DNA of 64,000 nt, taken from assembly GCF_028369065.1 (NCBI RefSeq), contig NZ_JAQNDA010000008.1, positions 62,001-126,000 of the forward strand, given 5' to 3'. Source of the DNA: Marinobacter sp. SS21. GTDB lineage: Bacteria; Pseudomonadota; Gammaproteobacteria; Pseudomonadales; Oleiphilaceae. The notes under the pieces were generated by a model that ran no database searches, was not told the origin of the DNA, and saw nothing but the letters and a program-made list of their open reading frames with translations. This document shows positions 7,189 through 19,136 of this stretch, piece by piece (position 1 is the first letter of the stretch; the number at the start of each line of letters is the position of its first letter). The position numbers and the translations under genes were made by a program.

Positions 7189-9336
7189 ATGATTTACGAA
7201 GGTAAAGCCATCACGGTTAAAGAGATCGAAGGCGGGATCGCTCAGTTGAACTTTGACTTGCAGGGCGAGTCAGTGAACAAGTTCAACCGTCTTACCATCG
7301 AAGAGCTCGGCGCCGCGACCGACAAACTTAAAGAACAGAAAGACCTGAAGGGCCTGGTAGTGACCAGCTCAAAGGACTCGTTCATTGTCGGTGCCGATAT
7401 CACAGAATTTACCGACCTGTTTGCGGGTTCGGAAGAAGACTTGGTTGCCAACAACCTGAAGGCAAACGAAGTTTTCAACGCCGTTGAAGACTTGCCGTTC
7501 CCCACCGTTACCGCAATCAATGGCATTGCGCTGGGTGGCGGTTTCGAAATGTGTCTGTCCACCGACTACCGTGTCATGGACAGCAAGGCCAAGGTTGGTT
7601 TGCCCGAAGTCAAGCTGGGCATCTTCCCTGGATTTGGCGGTACCGTACGCTTGTCTCGTCTAGTTGGTGTTGATAACGCCGTTGAGTGGATTTGCGGTGG
7701 TACTGAAAACCGCGCTGACGCTGCTCTGAAAATTGGCGCCGTTGATGCTGTCGTGGAATCCGGCAAGCTGGTCGAAGCTGCCGTTGCGATCATCAACCAG
7801 TGCAACGAGGGCAAGCTGGATAACCTGGCCCGTCGTGAAGAGAAAAAAGGCAAGATCAAGCTGAACTCCATGGAAAGCATGATGGCGTTCGAGATCTCCA
7901 AAGCCTTTGTTGCTGGCAAGGCTGGCAAGAACTACCCGGCACCGGTTGAAGCGATCAAGGTTATGCAAAAGCACGCTAACCTGACCCGTGACAAGGCAAT
8001 CGAGGTGGAAGCCAAAGGCTTCGCCAAGATGGCCAAAACCAATGTGGCGGCCTGCCTGGTTGGCCTGTTCCTGAACGATCAGGAGCTCAAGAAGAAGGCC
8101 AAGGCATGGGAGAAGGAAGCCAGCGAAGTGAAACTGGCGGCCGTGCTGGGTGCCGGCATCATGGGTGGTGGCGTTGCCTACCAGTCAGCCCTCAAGGGCA
8201 CCCCGATCGTCATGAAGGACATCAATCAGGCCGGTATCGACCTGGGCCTGAACGAAGCCAAGAGTCTGCTGACCAAGCGTGTCAGCCGCGGCAAGATGAA
8301 GGCCGACAAAATGGCCGACGTCCTCAACAGCATCACTCCGACCCTGAACTACGGCGACTTCAAGAGCGTTGACCTGGTGGTTGAGGCGGTTGTTGAGAAC
8401 CCGAAGGTCAAGGACATCGTTCTGCGCGAAACCGAAGATCAGGTTCGCGAAGACGCCATCCTGACGTCCAACACCTCCACTATTTCCATCAACCTTCTGG
8501 CCAAGAACCTGAAGCGTCCGGAAAACTTCTGTGGCATGCACTTCTTCAACCCGGTACACATGATGCCGCTGGTTGAGGTTATCCGTGGCGAGAAGACCAG
8601 TGATCGTGCTATCGCGACCACCGTGGCTTACGCCAAGGCTATGGGCAAGACACCGATCGTTGTCAACGACTGCCCGGGTTTCCTGGTTAACCGTGTCCTG
8701 TTCCCGTACTTCGGCGGATTTGCCGGCCTGGTTCGCGATGGTGCCGACTTCCAGAAGATCGACAAGGTCATGGAGAAGTTTGGCTGGCCGATGGGTCCTG
8801 CCTACCTGCTTGACGTTGTTGGCATGGATACCGCCAAGCACGCCAACGAAGTGATGGCTGAAGGTTTCCCGGACCGCATGAAGGACGAGAACAAGAGCGC
8901 CATCGATGTCATGTTCGAGAACGACCGTTACGGTCAGAAGAACGACAAGGGCTTCTACAAGTACGAGCTGGACCGCAAGGGCAAGAAAAAGAAGGTTGTA
9001 GACGAAGATACCTACAAGCTGATCGAGCCGGTCGTTCAAGGCCAGAAGGACTTCGACGAGGAAGAAATCATTGCTCGTATGATGATCCCGCTGTGCCTGG
9101 AAACCGTTCGCTGCCTGGAAGATGGCATTGTTGAAGACCCGGCCGACGCTGACATGGGACTGATCTTCGGTATCGGCTTCCCGCCGTTCCGTGGTGGTGC
9201 TCTGCGTTACATCGACGACATGGGTGTAGACAAGTTCGTCGAGCTGGCAGACAAGTATGCAGACCTTGGTCCTCTGTACCACCCGACCAAGAAGCTGCGT
9301 GAAATGGCCAAGACTGGCAAGAAGTTCTTTGGCTAA
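7189..9336 (+). CDS. fadB: Fatty acid oxidation complex alpha subunit FadB
   Basis: A 715-residue multifunctional enzyme with enoyl-CoA hydratase/isomerase and 3-hydroxyacyl-CoA dehydrogenase activities in cytoplasmic beta-oxidation. The N-terminal crotonase domain (about 1-190) carries [17 protein letters not shown] and [16 protein letters not shown]. The NAD-binding domain starts with [16 protein letters not shown] near residue 315, and the HAD C-terminal domains follow, including [19 protein letters not shown] with the catalytic histidine. The family start [12 protein letters not shown] fixes the ATG at 7189, preceded by CTGGAG; a TTG one codon earlier is less likely. It forms an operon with fadA (33-bp gap), the two making the alpha2beta2 complex. 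Codon use is highly biased, as expected for strong expression. Confidence 0.98.
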   Translation: MIYEGKAITVKEIEGGIAQLNFDLQGESVNKFNRLTIEELGAATDKLKEQKDLKGLVVTSSKDSFIVGADITEFTDLFAGSEEDLVANNLKANEVFNAVEDLPFPTVTAINGIALGGGFEMCLSTDYRVMDSKAKVGLPEVKLGIFPGFGGTVRLSRLVGVDNAVEWICGGTENRADAALKIGAVDAVVESGKLVEAAVAIINQCNEGKLDNLARREEKKGKIKLNSMESMMAFEISKAFVAGKAGKNYPAPVEAIKVMQKHANLTRDKAIEVEAKGFAKMAKTNVAACLVGLFLNDQELKKKAKAWEKEASEVKLAAVLGAGIMGGGVAYQSALKGTPIVMKDINQAGIDLGLNEAKSLLTKRVSRGKMKADKMADVLNSITPTLNYGDFKSVDLVVEAVVENPKVKDIVLRETEDQVREDAILTSNTSTISINLLAKNLKRPENFCGMHFFNPVHMMPLVEVIRGEKTSDRAIATTVAYAKAMGKTPIVVNDCPGFLVNRVLFPYFGGFAGLVRDGADFQKIDKVMEKFGWPMGPAYLLDVVGMDTAKHANEVMAEGFPDRMKDENKSAIDVMFENDRYGQKNDKGFYKYELDRKGKKKKVVDEDTYKLIEPVVQGQKDFDEEEIIARMMIPLCLETVRCLEDGIVEDPADADMGLIFGIGFPPFRGGALRYIDDMGVDKFVELADKYADLGPLYHPTKKLREMAKTGKKFFG

Positions 9337-9342
9337 CCCTGA

Positions 9343-10545
<1,203 letters not shown>

Positions 10546-10570
10546 TCTGAATGATCAAGCCTGAGACCAG

Positions 10571-10598
10571 AAAAAGCCCGGCCTAGCCGGGCTTTTTT
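10571..10598 (+). terminator. Rho-independent terminator of fadBA
   Basis: AAAAAGCCCGGC and GCCGGGCTTTTTT form a perfect stem with a three-base loop CTA, ending in a T run, 25 bp after the fadA stop. Confidence 0.95.
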
Positions 10599-10807
10599 CT
10601 TGCCAGAACGGGAAAATCCAACTAAACCGGGGTAGAAAACCGACTCCGAACACAAAGAATGGGTTGTCTTGGTTTTCGTGACCCTGTAAAACAGTGCTCC
10701 TATATACAGAGGCGGCTAGAACCGGTTTACTAGTCGACTGATTTTTCAGCAACTTTAACGCTTGCTGATATTTTGTACGATTTTCGTCAAGGATACAGAT
10801 CTCCGAT

Positions 10808-13441
10808 ATGGGTAAAAGTCTCGTTATCGTCGAGTCGCCAGCAAAAGCGAAGACCATCAACAAGTATCTGGGCTCCGATTACATCGTGAAGTCCAGTGTC
10901 GGGCATATTCGTGACCTGCCGGTGAGCGGCAGTGGTTCACAGGTCGATCCGAAGGAGCGGGCCAAGCAGGCGGCGCAAACCCGAAAGATGAACCCTGAGG
11001 AGAAGGCGGAGTACAAGAAGCGCAAGGCCCGCGAGCAGCTGGTGGCTCGCATGGGCGTCGACCCGGACAAGGATTGGCAGGCGCGATACGAAGTATTGCC
11101 CGGCAAGGAAAAGGTGGTCAACGAACTCAAGCGGTTGGCTAAGTCCGCCGATCATATCTACCTCGCAACGGATTTGGATCGCGAGGGAGAAGCCATCGCC
11201 TGGCACCTGCGGGAGACCATCGGTGGTGAGCAGGACAAATACCGTCGAGTCGTGTTTAACGAAATCACCAAGCGGGCGATCCAGGCAGCCTTCGAGGACC
11301 CCGGCGCGCTCGACACCAATCGGGTGAATGCTCAGCAGGCGCGCAGGTTCCTGGACCGGGTGGTCGGCTATATGGTGTCGCCGTTGCTGTGGGCCAAGCT
11401 GGCACGTGGGCTCTCGGCCGGGCGGGTGCAGTCCGTTGCGGTTCGGCTGATCGTTGAGCGGGAGCGTGAGATCAGGGTATTTGTGCCGGAAGAGTTCTGG
11501 CAGCTGCATGCGGATTTGAGCGCCCAGGGCGCAGCCAAGCCAGTACGGTTCGAGGTGACCCGATACGCGGATAAAGCGTTTCGGCCAGTCAGTGAGGCCC
11601 AGAGCCGGGAGCACGTACAGCGACTGGAGGCCGGTAGCTTCAAGATCGCCAAACGCGAAGATAAGCCGACTCGATCCAAGCCTACTGCGCCGTTTATTAC
11701 CTCTACCTTGCAGCAGGCGGCCAGCAACCGTATGGGCTTCAGTGTCAAGAAGACCATGATGCTGGCTCAGCGTCTCTATGAGGCTGGCTACATTACTTAC
11801 ATGCGAACGGACTCTACCAACCTGAGCCAGGACGCGGTTGCCAGTTGTCGGGATTACGTGACTCAGCAGTTTGGTGATCGATACCTGCCGGAAGCCCCTA
11901 GGGTGTATGGCAGCAAGGAAGGCGCACAGGAGGCTCACGAGGCGATTCGCCCCACCGAAGTGAGTCGGCGCCCCTCGGACATCAGCGGCTTGGAGAAGGA
12001 CGCTGAGAGGCTGTATGAGCTGATCTGGCGACAGTTCATTGCCTGTCAGATGTCCGACGCGGAATTCCTCAGTACCTCGATTATCGTGGCTAACGGAGAT
12101 TACGAGTTGCGAACGCGAGGGCGCATCATCAAGTTCGACGGCTTTCTGAAGGTCGCCCCCCAGTCGTCCAAAAAGGACGAGGACGTTGCTCTGCCCGACA
12201 TTCAGGTGGGTGATGATCTTTCCCTGGCCAAACTCGATCCCACCCAGCACTTTACCAAGCCGGCGCCCCGATACACCGAAGCCAGCTTGGTTAAAGAGCT
12301 GGAGAAGAAGGGTATCGGGCGGCCTTCAACTTACGCCTCGATCATTTCCACCATCCAGGACCGGGGCTACGTCCGGTTGCAGAATCGTCGCTTCTATTCG
12401 GAGAAAATGGGCGACATAGTGACCGAAAGGCTCACCGAATCCTTTGCCAACCTGATGGATTACGATTTCACTGCTCGTCTCGAGGAGGAGCTGGACGATG
12501 TCGCCGAGGGTGACATCGATTGGAAGAAGGTGCTCAACGAATTTTACGGCAACTTCTCGCAGCAGCTGGAGAAGGCCGGGGGCGATAACGACGAGGGAAT
12601 GCGGGGCAATACCCCGACCGAAACCGACATTCCCTGCCCAACCTGCGAGCGTCCCATGCAGATTCGGGTGGCCAGCACCGGGGTGTTCCTTGGCTGCTCT
12701 GGCTATTCACTGCCGCCCAAGGAGCGCTGTAAGACCACCATCAACCTGGTGTCCGGTGACGAAGTGGTCAGCGCCGATGACGATGTTGAAGGTGAGGGCG
12801 AGTCGCGCTTGTTGCGCAAAAAGCGGCGTTGTTCCAAATGTGGCACCGCCATGGACAGCTACCTGGTGGATGAGAAGCGCAAGCTCCATGTCTGTGGCAA
12901 TAACCCGGACTGCGCCGGATTTGAGGTTGAGCAGGGCACCTTTCGCATCAAGGGCTACGATGGCCCGGTGCTGGAGTGTGACAAGTGCGGTGCGGAGATG
13001 CAGCTCAAGACCGGCCGCTTCGGTAAGTACTTTGGGTGTACCAATGCGGAATGCAAAAACACTCGTAAGCTATTGAAAAGTGGTGAGCCGGCGCCCCCAA
13101 AAATGGATCCGGTGCCGATGCCCGAACTGCAGTGCCAGAAGGTGGACGACACCTACGTGTTGCGGGACGGCGCCTCAGGTCTTTTCCTCGCTGCAAGCAA
13201 GTTCCCCAAAAATCGGGAAACCCGGGCGCCGCTGGTCAGCGAACTGCTGCCCCACAAGAGCGAGATCGATCCCAAGTATGGCTTCCTGATGAAGGCGCCC
13301 ACGAAGGACCCGGAGGGGAATCCGACCACTGTCCGGTACAGCCGGAAGACCAAAGAGCAGTATGTCATGAGCGAGAAGGACGGCAAGGCCAGTGGTTGGA
13401 GCGCTTACTACCGTGACGGTAAATGGGTGCCGAACAAGTAA
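10808..13441 (+). CDS. topA: DNA topoisomerase I
   Basis: An 877-residue type IA topoisomerase that relaxes negative supercoils. The Toprim domain is at the start ([33 protein letters not shown]). The active-site tyrosine is in [12 protein letters not shown] (Y331). The C-terminal part holds three Topo_C zinc ribbons: one from CPTCERPM (about 616), one from CSKCGTAM (about 676) and one from CDKCGAEM (about 723), followed by a basic tail. There is no good ribosome-binding site, only AAGGATAC about 15 bases upstream, but the start [17 protein letters not shown] is the family N-terminus. It is monocistronic, with a terminator 28 bp downstream. Confidence 0.98.
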   Translation: MGKSLVIVESPAKAKTINKYLGSDYIVKSSVGHIRDLPVSGSGSQVDPKERAKQAAQTRKMNPEEKAEYKKRKAREQLVARMGVDPDKDWQARYEVLPGKEKVVNELKRLAKSADHIYLATDLDREGEAIAWHLRETIGGEQDKYRRVVFNEITKRAIQAAFEDPGALDTNRVNAQQARRFLDRVVGYMVSPLLWAKLARGLSAGRVQSVAVRLIVEREREIRVFVPEEFWQLHADLSAQGAAKPVRFEVTRYADKAFRPVSEAQSREHVQRLEAGSFKIAKREDKPTRSKPTAPFITSTLQQAASNRMGFSVKKTMMLAQRLYEAGYITYMRTDSTNLSQDAVASCRDYVTQQFGDRYLPEAPRVYGSKEGAQEAHEAIRPTEVSRRPSDISGLEKDAERLYELIWRQFIACQMSDAEFLSTSIIVANGDYELRTRGRIIKFDGFLKVAPQSSKKDEDVALPDIQVGDDLSLAKLDPTQHFTKPAPRYTEASLVKELEKKGIGRPSTYASIISTIQDRGYVRLQNRRFYSEKMGDIVTERLTESFANLMDYDFTARLEEELDDVAEGDIDWKKVLNEFYGNFSQQLEKAGGDNDEGMRGNTPTETDIPCPTCERPMQIRVASTGVFLGCSGYSLPPKERCKTTINLVSGDEVVSADDDVEGEGESRLLRKKRRCSKCGTAMDSYLVDEKRKLHVCGNNPDCAGFEVEQGTFRIKGYDGPVLECDKCGAEMQLKTGRFGKYFGCTNAECKNTRKLLKSGEPAPPKMDPVPMPELQCQKVDDTYVLRDGASGLFLAASKFPKNRETRAPLVSELLPHKSEIDPKYGFLMKAPTKDPEGNPTTVRYSRKTKEQYVMSEKDGKASGWSAYYRDGKWVPNK

Positions 13442-13468
13442 GCGTCCGAGTGGCTAAAGGATGAATGA

Positions 13469-13497
13469 GGGCGGATGGTGAGCATCCGCCCTTTTTT
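13469..13497 (+). terminator. Rho-independent terminator of topA
   Basis: A nine-base-pair perfect stem GGGCGGATG / CATCCGCCC with a five-base loop and a following run of six T. Confidence 0.95.
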
Positions 13498-13886
13498 GTT
13501 CTTCGGAACTCGGTGCGACATCAACCGAAGACAGTGCTTGTCCACCGAGCATGGGGGGCATTCGTGGGATGTGGAGAGGCGTCGCCGAACCGCATCATTC
13601 TTGTTGCTTGTTTGGCGTTTGCTCTGATGCGGTTAGCTTTGCTCACCGGCATCCTGGTTGTTCACAGAGCCTGTTGGTCAACCTGAACGTTGACGAAGGA
13701 ATGTGATCAGCTTTTTGGGGCCTGCCTGTTCCTAAATCAGGTTTACAGCCGTTCGTTACGTCCTATCCAGGTGCCAGATAGCAATGATGTCCCGGTTGAT
13801 GTGTGGGTGAGCCAGTGGCCGTAGGGCTGGGGTAAGTGCGAGCGGCGCTAACGGTGCGCCGCTTTAACGCAGGGAGGGCTCTGCAG
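13498..13886. other. 389-bp intergenic region between convergent genes
   Basis: No convincing gene is seen; short open frames here have no family resemblance, codon bias or ribosome site. An eight-base-pair hairpin AGCGGCGC / GCGCCGCT at 13841-13863 lies just past the end of the minus-strand dehydrogenase gene and could serve as a weak terminator, though it lacks a good T run. Confidence 0.5.
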
Positions 13887-14768
13887 TCAGGCGTTTGTTA
13901 ATTTCCGCAGCCGCTGGATCAGGGATGAGGTGTCCCAGCGGTTGCCACCCATCGCCTGTACGTCGTTGTAGAACTGATCAACGAGCGCTGCAACGGGTAG
14001 CGAGGCGCCGTTTTTGCGTGCCTCTTCCAGGCAGATGGAAAGGTCCTTGCGCATCCAGTCGACCGCAAAGCCATGGTCAAACTCACCGGAGAGCATGGTG
14101 GTAGAGCGGTTGTCCATTTGCCAGGACTGGGCTGCGCCCTTGGAGATCACGTCGACCACTTTGGCGGCATCGAGGTTGGCCCGCTCGGCGAAGTGGAGCG
14201 CTTCAGACAGCCCCTGTACCAGTCCGGCGATGGCAATCTGGTTAACCATTTTGGTTTTCTGACCGGCACCGGCGGGTCCCATCAGATTCAGCGCGCGTGC
14301 GTAACATTTCAGCACTGGCTCAGCCTTGCTGAAAGCACCGGCATCTCCGCCGCACATGATGGTGAGCTGACCGTTCTCCGCACCTTGTTGTCCACCGGAT
14401 ACCGGCGCGTCAAGAAACGCCTGGTTGCGGCGGGCGGCGGATTCACAGAGACGTTCGGCCACTGTCGCGGACGCGGTCGTGTGGTCCACCAGAATCGCCC
14501 CTTCGGGTGCGTTCTCGATGATCCCGATGGCACTTTCATAGACGTTGATCAAATCTGGGTCGGCACCGACGCAGGTGAGGACCACTTCGGCGTCCTGGGC
14601 GGCCTCGGCAATGCTCTTGCAGGCCCTGCCAGTGTAGGTCTTCGTCCACTGTTCGGACTTGCTGTGGGTGCGGTTCCAGACGCTGACGTCGTAACCGGCT
14701 GTGGCCAGGTGTCCGGCCATGGGGAAGCCCATTACGCCCAATCCAATAAACGCGACCTTCGTTGCCAT
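13887..14768 (-). CDS. NAD(P)-dependent oxidoreductase, 3-hydroxyisobutyrate dehydrogenase family
   Basis: A 293-residue beta-hydroxyacid dehydrogenase. The Rossmann motif FIGLGVMGFPMAGHLA opens the protein, DAPVSGG (about 120-126) is the substrate-binding motif and GAGQKTKMVNQ holds the catalytic lysine (K173) and following asparagine. The C-terminal domain is all helical, as in the family. Members oxidise 3-hydroxyisobutyrate, tartronate semialdehyde, glyoxylate or similar acids; WNRTHSK after the Rossmann fold, with an arginine following, suggests NADP preference. Substrate cannot be decided from sequence. It stands alone, 121 bp upstream (in its own direction of transcription) of no other gene and preceded by the gltA terminator on the same strand. 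Confidence 0.88.
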   Translation of the reverse strand: MATKVAFIGLGVMGFPMAGHLATAGYDVSVWNRTHSKSEQWTKTYTGRACKSIAEAAQDAEVVLTCVGADPDLINVYESAIGIIENAPEGAILVDHTTASATVAERLCESAARRNQAFLDAPVSGGQQGAENGQLTIMCGGDAGAFSKAEPVLKCYARALNLMGPAGAGQKTKMVNQIAIAGLVQGLSEALHFAERANLDAAKVVDVISKGAAQSWQMDNRSTTMLSGEFDHGFAVDWMRKDLSICLEEARKNGASLPVAALVDQFYNDVQAMGGNRWDTSSLIQRLRKLTNA

Positions 14769-14845
14769 GCTCAGTCTCCTTAATTGCCGCCGCTATTTAG
14801 TAAATTGTTGTTGGTAGGGATGTATGATTGCAGAGCAAAGGAAAA

Positions 14846-14874
14846 GAAAAAAGGCCGCTGTTAAGCGGCCTTTT
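14846..14874 (-). terminator. Rho-independent terminator of gltA
   Basis: On the minus strand AAAAGGCCGC and GCGGCCTTTT form a stem with a six-base loop, followed by a T-rich tract. It lies 15 bp after the gltA stop codon. Confidence 0.93.
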
Positions 14875-14889
14875 GGGTATTGCGGAGCC

Positions 14890-16164
14890 TTACTTCTTCG
14901 GGTAATCGCGGGTCTCGGAGCCAGTGTAAAGCTGGCGGGGGCGACCAATGCGATAATCGCCACTGACCATCTCGTTCCAGTGGGAGAACCAGCCGATGGT
15001 GCGGGACATGGCGAAGATAACGGTAAACATGGACGTCGGAATGCCCATAGCCTTGAGGATGATGCCGGAGTAGAAGTCGACGTTCGGGTACAGTTTGCGC
15101 TGTACGAAGTATTCGTCTTCCAGGGCAATCGTTTCGAGGCGTTGTGCAATCTTCAGCAATGGATCGTTTTCCAGGCCAAGCTCCGCCAGTACTTCGTGGG
15201 CGGTCTCGCGCATGACTTTGGCCCGCGGGTCGAAGTTCTTGTACACCCGGTGGCCAAAGCCCATCAGGCGGAACGGATCGTTCTTGTCCTTGGCCTTGGC
15301 AATGAACTCCTCGATGTGGGACTCGTCGCCAATTTCGGCCAGCATATCCAGAACCGCTTCGTTGGCGCCGCCGTGAGCCGGGCCCCAAAGGGCGGCAATG
15401 CCGGAGGCGATACAGGCATATGGGTTGGCGCCAGTAGAGCCAGCCAGACGTACGGTGGAGGTGGAGGCGTTCTGTTCGTGGTCGGCATGGAGGATAAAGA
15501 TCTTGTCCATGGCCTTGGCAAGAATCGGATTGGGCTTGTAGTCCTCGCACGGGGTGCCGAACATCATGTACAGGAAGTTCTCGGCGTAGGAGAGGTCATT
15601 CCGTGGGTACATGAAGGGTTGGCCATTAGCGTACTTGTAACACCAGGCGGCGATGGTTGGCATTTTGGCAACCAGGCGATGCGCAGTGATTTCACGCTGG
15701 TGGGCGTCATTCACATCCATTTGATCATGGTAGAAGGCAGAGAGGGCGCCTACTACGCCGCACATGATGGCCATCGGATGAGCATCGCGACGGAAACCGT
15801 GGAAGAAGTTGCGCATTTGATCATGCAGCATGGTGTGGTTCTTCACGGTATCGTGGAAGCGCTTGTTCTCTTCCGGACTGGGCAGTTCCCCGTGCAGCAG
15901 CAGGTAGCAGACTTCGAGGTAGTCGGAGCTTTCTGCAAGTTGCTCAATGGGATAGCCGCGGTGCAGGAGAACGCCGTTTGCGCCATCAATGTAGGTGATC
16001 TTGGATTCACAAGCCGCCGTTGACACGAATCCTGGGTCGTAAGTGAAGACGCCTTCCTGTACCAGGCCGCGTACGTCGATAACATCCGGGCCTACAGTGC
16101 CTGAATAAACCGGTAGCTCAATGGACTTGTCACCCACCGAAAGCGTTGCTTTCTTGTCGGTCAT
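14890..16164 (-). CDS. gltA: Citrate synthase (type II, hexameric)
   Basis: A 424-residue enzyme condensing acetyl-CoA and oxaloacetate to citrate, the entry step of the TCA cycle. Catalytic histidines are seen in [16 protein letters not shown] and [15 protein letters not shown], with [13 protein letters not shown] between them. Length and the N-terminal beta extension ([19 protein letters not shown]) fit the NADH-sensitive type II enzymes of gammaproteobacteria. An AGGAGAG ribosome site precedes the ATG. It is transcribed divergently from sdhCDAB-suc and has its own promoter (16233-16260) and terminator. Confidence 0.98.
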   Translation of the reverse strand: MTDKKATLSVGDKSIELPVYSGTVGPDVIDVRGLVQEGVFTYDPGFVSTAACESKITYIDGANGVLLHRGYPIEQLAESSDYLEVCYLLLHGELPSPEENKRFHDTVKNHTMLHDQMRNFFHGFRRDAHPMAIMCGVVGALSAFYHDQMDVNDAHQREITAHRLVAKMPTIAAWCYKYANGQPFMYPRNDLSYAENFLYMMFGTPCEDYKPNPILAKAMDKIFILHADHEQNASTSTVRLAGSTGANPYACIASGIAALWGPAHGGANEAVLDMLAEIGDESHIEEFIAKAKDKNDPFRLMGFGHRVYKNFDPRAKVMRETAHEVLAELGLENDPLLKIAQRLETIALEDEYFVQRKLYPNVDFYSGIILKAMGIPTSMFTVIFAMSRTIGWFSHWNEMVSGDYRIGRPRQLYTGSETRDYPKK

Positions 16165-16232
16165 GGTGCTCTCCTATTTATCAGCATTTGGGGTGCGCGG
16201 GAAGGCGCGTATTATGGCAAAGCAGGCGGCAA

Positions 16233-16260
16233 AATATAGGCTGTTGGCTTTTTTTGTCAA
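16233..16260 (-). promoter_or_regulatory. Sigma-70 promoter of gltA
   Basis: On the minus strand a perfect TTGACA (16255-16260) and TATATT (16233-16238) are 16 bp apart, about 70 bp before the gltA start. Confidence 0.75.
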
Positions 16261-16411
16261 TGCGCGGGCGAAGAAAAGCTGTAAATTTCGCAATGAATGG
16301 ATGGCATTTCATGGCTCCAGGTTCCTGAATAACCAAAAGCATTGAATGATGCAACTCCTCTTTGGTCTCACCTTATCCCCTGATTTGTGGGGGTTCTGCT
16401 GTGTTGCGCGT

Positions 16412-16440
16412 TTGTAATTCACGGGGTCACTCCTTATAAT
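16412..16440 (+). promoter_or_regulatory. Sigma-70 promoter of sdhCDAB
   Basis: TTGTAA at 16412-16417 and a perfect TATAAT at 16435-16440 are separated by 17 bp. The leader to sdhC would be about 185 nt. Confidence 0.7.
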
Positions 16441-16633
16441 CCGTACCCCGGAATCGGGGATATACCAATCCACTACGCCTGCAACGACGTCTGCGTGCGG
16501 TGGTTTCTCCCTCCTGAGCCAATCGTGTCATGGCTTCGTATCTTCGCGTCAAATGACATGGCAAATCCCTACATACCAACCATCCGCACCGGTTTTACGG
16601 AATCGCGGAGCAAAGAGAGAGTGTGAGAGCGCT

Positions 16634-17008
16634 GTGAATAGCAAACGACCAGTTAATCTCGATCTCGGCAAGTTTCATTTTCCGCTGCCAGCCATCACGT
16701 CCATTCTGCACCGTATCAGCGGCATCATCATTTTTGTTGGTGTTGCGTTTCTGCTCTACGGTCTGGACGTTTCCCTCGCCGGGGAAGAAGGCTTCAGCCG
16801 AATCAGTGGCTTGCTGGACAGCTTCCTTGCGAAGTTGATCACCTGGGGCATCCTGTCCGCCTTGTTGTACCACCTGGTAGCCGGTATCAAGCACCTGTTG
16901 ATGGATATGGGTATCGGTGAAGAGCTCGAAAGTGGCCGTCTCGCCGCGAAAGCCACCATCGTGGTTTCCGTCATTCTCATCGTTCTGGCAGGAGTCTGGG
17001 TATGGTAA
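16634..17008 (+). CDS. sdhC: Succinate dehydrogenase cytochrome b556 subunit
   Basis: A 124-residue membrane subunit of complex II with three membrane helices (ISGIIIFVGVAFLLYGL; LITWGILSALLYHLVAGI; ATIVVSVILIVLAGVWVW). SILHRISG is the family motif near quinone, and the histidine in YHLVAGIKH is a candidate haem ligand. The start is read as GTG at 16634 because it gives the family N-terminus (NSKRPVNLDLGKFHFPLPA) and the usual length; the longer ATG frame adds unrelated sequence. It overlaps sdhD by 7 bp, in the order sdhC-D-A-B. With SdhD it anchors SdhAB and passes electrons to ubiquinone. Confidence 0.93.
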   Translation: MNSKRPVNLDLGKFHFPLPAITSILHRISGIIIFVGVAFLLYGLDVSLAGEEGFSRISGLLDSFLAKLITWGILSALLYHLVAGIKHLLMDMGIGEELESGRLAAKATIVVSVILIVLAGVWVW

Positions 17009-17346
17009 GCAGCGTAACAAATCTCGGGCGCAGCGGCGTTTATGACTGGTTGATCCAGCGTGTGACCGCTTATGTTCTGGCTCTCTACACGATCTTCCTG
17101 TTCGGCTTCGTGCTGACCACAGACGTCAATTACGAAACCTGGTCCGCACTGTTCGGACAGACCTGGTTCCGTATCTTCACGCTGTTGGCACTTCTTTCCA
17201 TCGGCGCACACGCGTGGGTAGGGCTGTGGACCGTGACGACTGACTACATCAAGGCGACTCTGCTGCGCTTCCTGGTTCAGGCGGCCTGTGGTCTGGTCAT
17301 GTTTGTCTACGTCGTTTGGGGCGTTCAGATTCTTTGGGGGCTTTAA
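17002..17346 (+). CDS. sdhD: Succinate dehydrogenase membrane anchor subunit
   Basis: A 114-residue protein with three membrane helices (YVLALYTIFLFGFVL; IFTLLALLSIGAHAWVGLW; LLRFLVQAACGLVMFVYVVW). DWLIQRVTAY is the conserved N-terminal motif, and H in IGAHAWVGLWTVTTDYIK is the likely haem b ligand. It pairs with SdhC to form the quinone site of complex II. It overlaps sdhC and ends 3 bp before sdhA, showing tight operon structure. Confidence 0.95.
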   Translation: MVSSVTNLGRSGVYDWLIQRVTAYVLALYTIFLFGFVLTTDVNYETWSALFGQTWFRIFTLLALLSIGAHAWVGLWTVTTDYIKATLLRFLVQAACGLVMFVYVVWGVQILWGL

Positions 17347-17349
17347 TAG

Positions 17350-19122
17350 ATGGCTAACATCAAAACCATTTCCTACGATGCCATCGTTATCGGTGGCGGC
17401 GGTGCCGGCATGCGCGCCGCGCTGCAGTTGACCGAATCCGGTGTCAGCACTGCGTGCATCACAAAAGTATTCCCGACCCGGTCTCACACCGTTTCCGCCC
17501 AGGGCGGCATTACCTGTGCCATTGCCAGCGCGGACCCCAATGACGACTGGCGCTGGCACATGTATGACACCGTCAAGGGTTCCGACTACATCGGTGATCA
17601 GGACGCGATTGAGTACATGTGCTCTGTCGGCCCCCAGGCTGTGTTTGAGCTTGAGCACATGGGGTTGCCGTTCTCCCGTACCGAACAGGGCCGCATCTAT
17701 CAGCGTCCGTTCGGCGGTCAGTCCAAGGACTACGGTAAGGGTGGTCAGGCAGCCCGTACCTGCGCGGCTGCGGACCGTACCGGTCACGCGCTGCTGCACA
17801 CCCTGTATCAGGCCAACATCAAAGGTGGTACCACCTTCCTGAACGAATGGTACGCCGTTGATCTGGTGAAAAACGGCCAGAACCAGGTGGTGGGTGTTGT
17901 CGCCATCGACATCGAGTCCGGTGAAGTGGTCTATGTCAAGGCCAAGGCCACCGTTCTGGCGACCGGTGGCGCCGGCCGTATCTATTCCTCCACCACCAAT
18001 GCCCTGATCAATACCGGCGATGGTGTTGGGATGGCGCTGCGTGCCGGTTTCCCGGTGCAGGATATGGAAATGTGGCAGTTCCACCCGACCGGTATCCACG
18101 GTGCGGGCGTGCTGGTTACAGAAGGCTGTCGGGGTGAGGGTGGTTACCTGATCAACTCCGAAGGTGAGCGTTTCATGGAGCGCTACGCACCTAACGCCAA
18201 GGATCTGGCGGGTCGTGACGTAGTGGCCCGTTCGATGGTGCTGGAGATCCTGGAGGGCCGCGGCTGTGGTCCGGACAAGGATCACGTCCTGCTGAAGCTT
18301 GATCACCTGGGTGAGGAAACCCTCAACCTGCGACTGCCGGGTATCTGTGAGCTGTCCAAGACCTTTGCTCACGTTGATCCGGTCAAGGCGCCGGTCCCGG
18401 TTGTGCCCACTTGTCATTACATGATGGGCGGCCTGCCGACCAACGTTGGCGGTCAGGTGCTGAGCCAGAATGACAACGGCGAAGACACCATCGTTGAAGG
18501 TCTGTTTGCCTGTGGTGAGGCCGCGTGCGTGTCTGTTCACGGTGCCAACCGACTTGGTGGTAACTCCCTGCTGGATCTGGTGGTGTTTGGTCGTGCCGCC
18601 GGCCTGCACATCGAACAGATGCTGCGTGATGGCTTCGAAATCGATGCTGCCACCGACGAAGAGATCACGCGTGCGATGGCTCGTCTGGATCGCCTGGACA
18701 GCACCGCAGAAGGTGAGGACGTCGCCGAGGTCCGTAAGGATTTGCAGAACTGCATGCAGCTGTACTTCGGTGTATTCCGTGATGGCGAAAGCATGGAGAA
18801 AGGCTTGGCCATGCTCAAGGAAATTGGCCAGCGCGTGCGTAACACCAAGCTGACCGATCAGAGCAAGGCCTTCAATACTGCGCGTATTGAAGCCCTGGAG
18901 CTGGACAACCTGTACGAAGTTGCCTTTGCGACTGCGGTCTCAGCAATCGAGCGTAAGGAGAGTCGCGGCGCCCACGCCCGTAACGACTTCACCGAGCGTG
19001 ATGATGAAAACTGGCTGAAGCATTCACTTTACTTCCCGCTGGAGCAGCGTGTCGGTAAGCGTGATGTTAACTTTGCGCCGAAGACGGTTGATACATTCGA
19101 GCCGAAAGTTCGGACGTACTAA
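17350..19122 (+). CDS. sdhA: Succinate dehydrogenase flavoprotein subunit
   Basis: A 590-residue flavoprotein that oxidises succinate to fumarate. The FAD-binding motif [15 protein letters not shown] is at the N-terminus and [12 protein letters not shown] contains the histidine to which FAD is covalently linked. [22 protein letters not shown] and the arginine-containing active-site loop [15 protein letters not shown] are present, as is the C-terminal domain with [11 protein letters not shown]. It joins SdhB on the cytoplasmic face of the membrane. It sits between sdhD (3 bp) and sdhB (14 bp). Confidence 0.98.
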   Translation: MANIKTISYDAIVIGGGGAGMRAALQLTESGVSTACITKVFPTRSHTVSAQGGITCAIASADPNDDWRWHMYDTVKGSDYIGDQDAIEYMCSVGPQAVFELEHMGLPFSRTEQGRIYQRPFGGQSKDYGKGGQAARTCAAADRTGHALLHTLYQANIKGGTTFLNEWYAVDLVKNGQNQVVGVVAIDIESGEVVYVKAKATVLATGGAGRIYSSTTNALINTGDGVGMALRAGFPVQDMEMWQFHPTGIHGAGVLVTEGCRGEGGYLINSEGERFMERYAPNAKDLAGRDVVARSMVLEILEGRGCGPDKDHVLLKLDHLGEETLNLRLPGICELSKTFAHVDPVKAPVPVVPTCHYMMGGLPTNVGGQVLSQNDNGEDTIVEGLFACGEAACVSVHGANRLGGNSLLDLVVFGRAAGLHIEQMLRDGFEIDAATDEEITRAMARLDRLDSTAEGEDVAEVRKDLQNCMQLYFGVFRDGESMEKGLAMLKEIGQRVRNTKLTDQSKAFNTARIEALELDNLYEVAFATAVSAIERKESRGAHARNDFTERDDENWLKHSLYFPLEQRVGKRDVNFAPKTVDTFEPKVRTY

Positions 19123-19136
19123 GGGGAGATTCAGTC

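Larger units (their letters stand above)
16165..16633. other. 469-bp divergent control region of gltA and sdhCDAB-suc
   Basis: No gene is seen between the two TCA operons. The region contains one promoter for each direction (listed separately), an AT-rich centre around 16220-16350, and about 190 bp of untranslated leader before sdhC. It is the natural place for shared control by carbon or oxygen regulators, but I could not identify a specific operator. Confidence 0.6.

Noticed and set aside
10683..10708. A CTGT / ATATACAG sequence before topA that resembles half of a LexA site
   Set aside because: Only the right half fits the CTGT-N8-ACAG consensus; the left half has three of four mismatches at the right spacing.
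13465..13686. A 73-codon open frame after topA
   Set aside because: It begins inside the topA terminator, has no ribosome site and shows no family resemblance.
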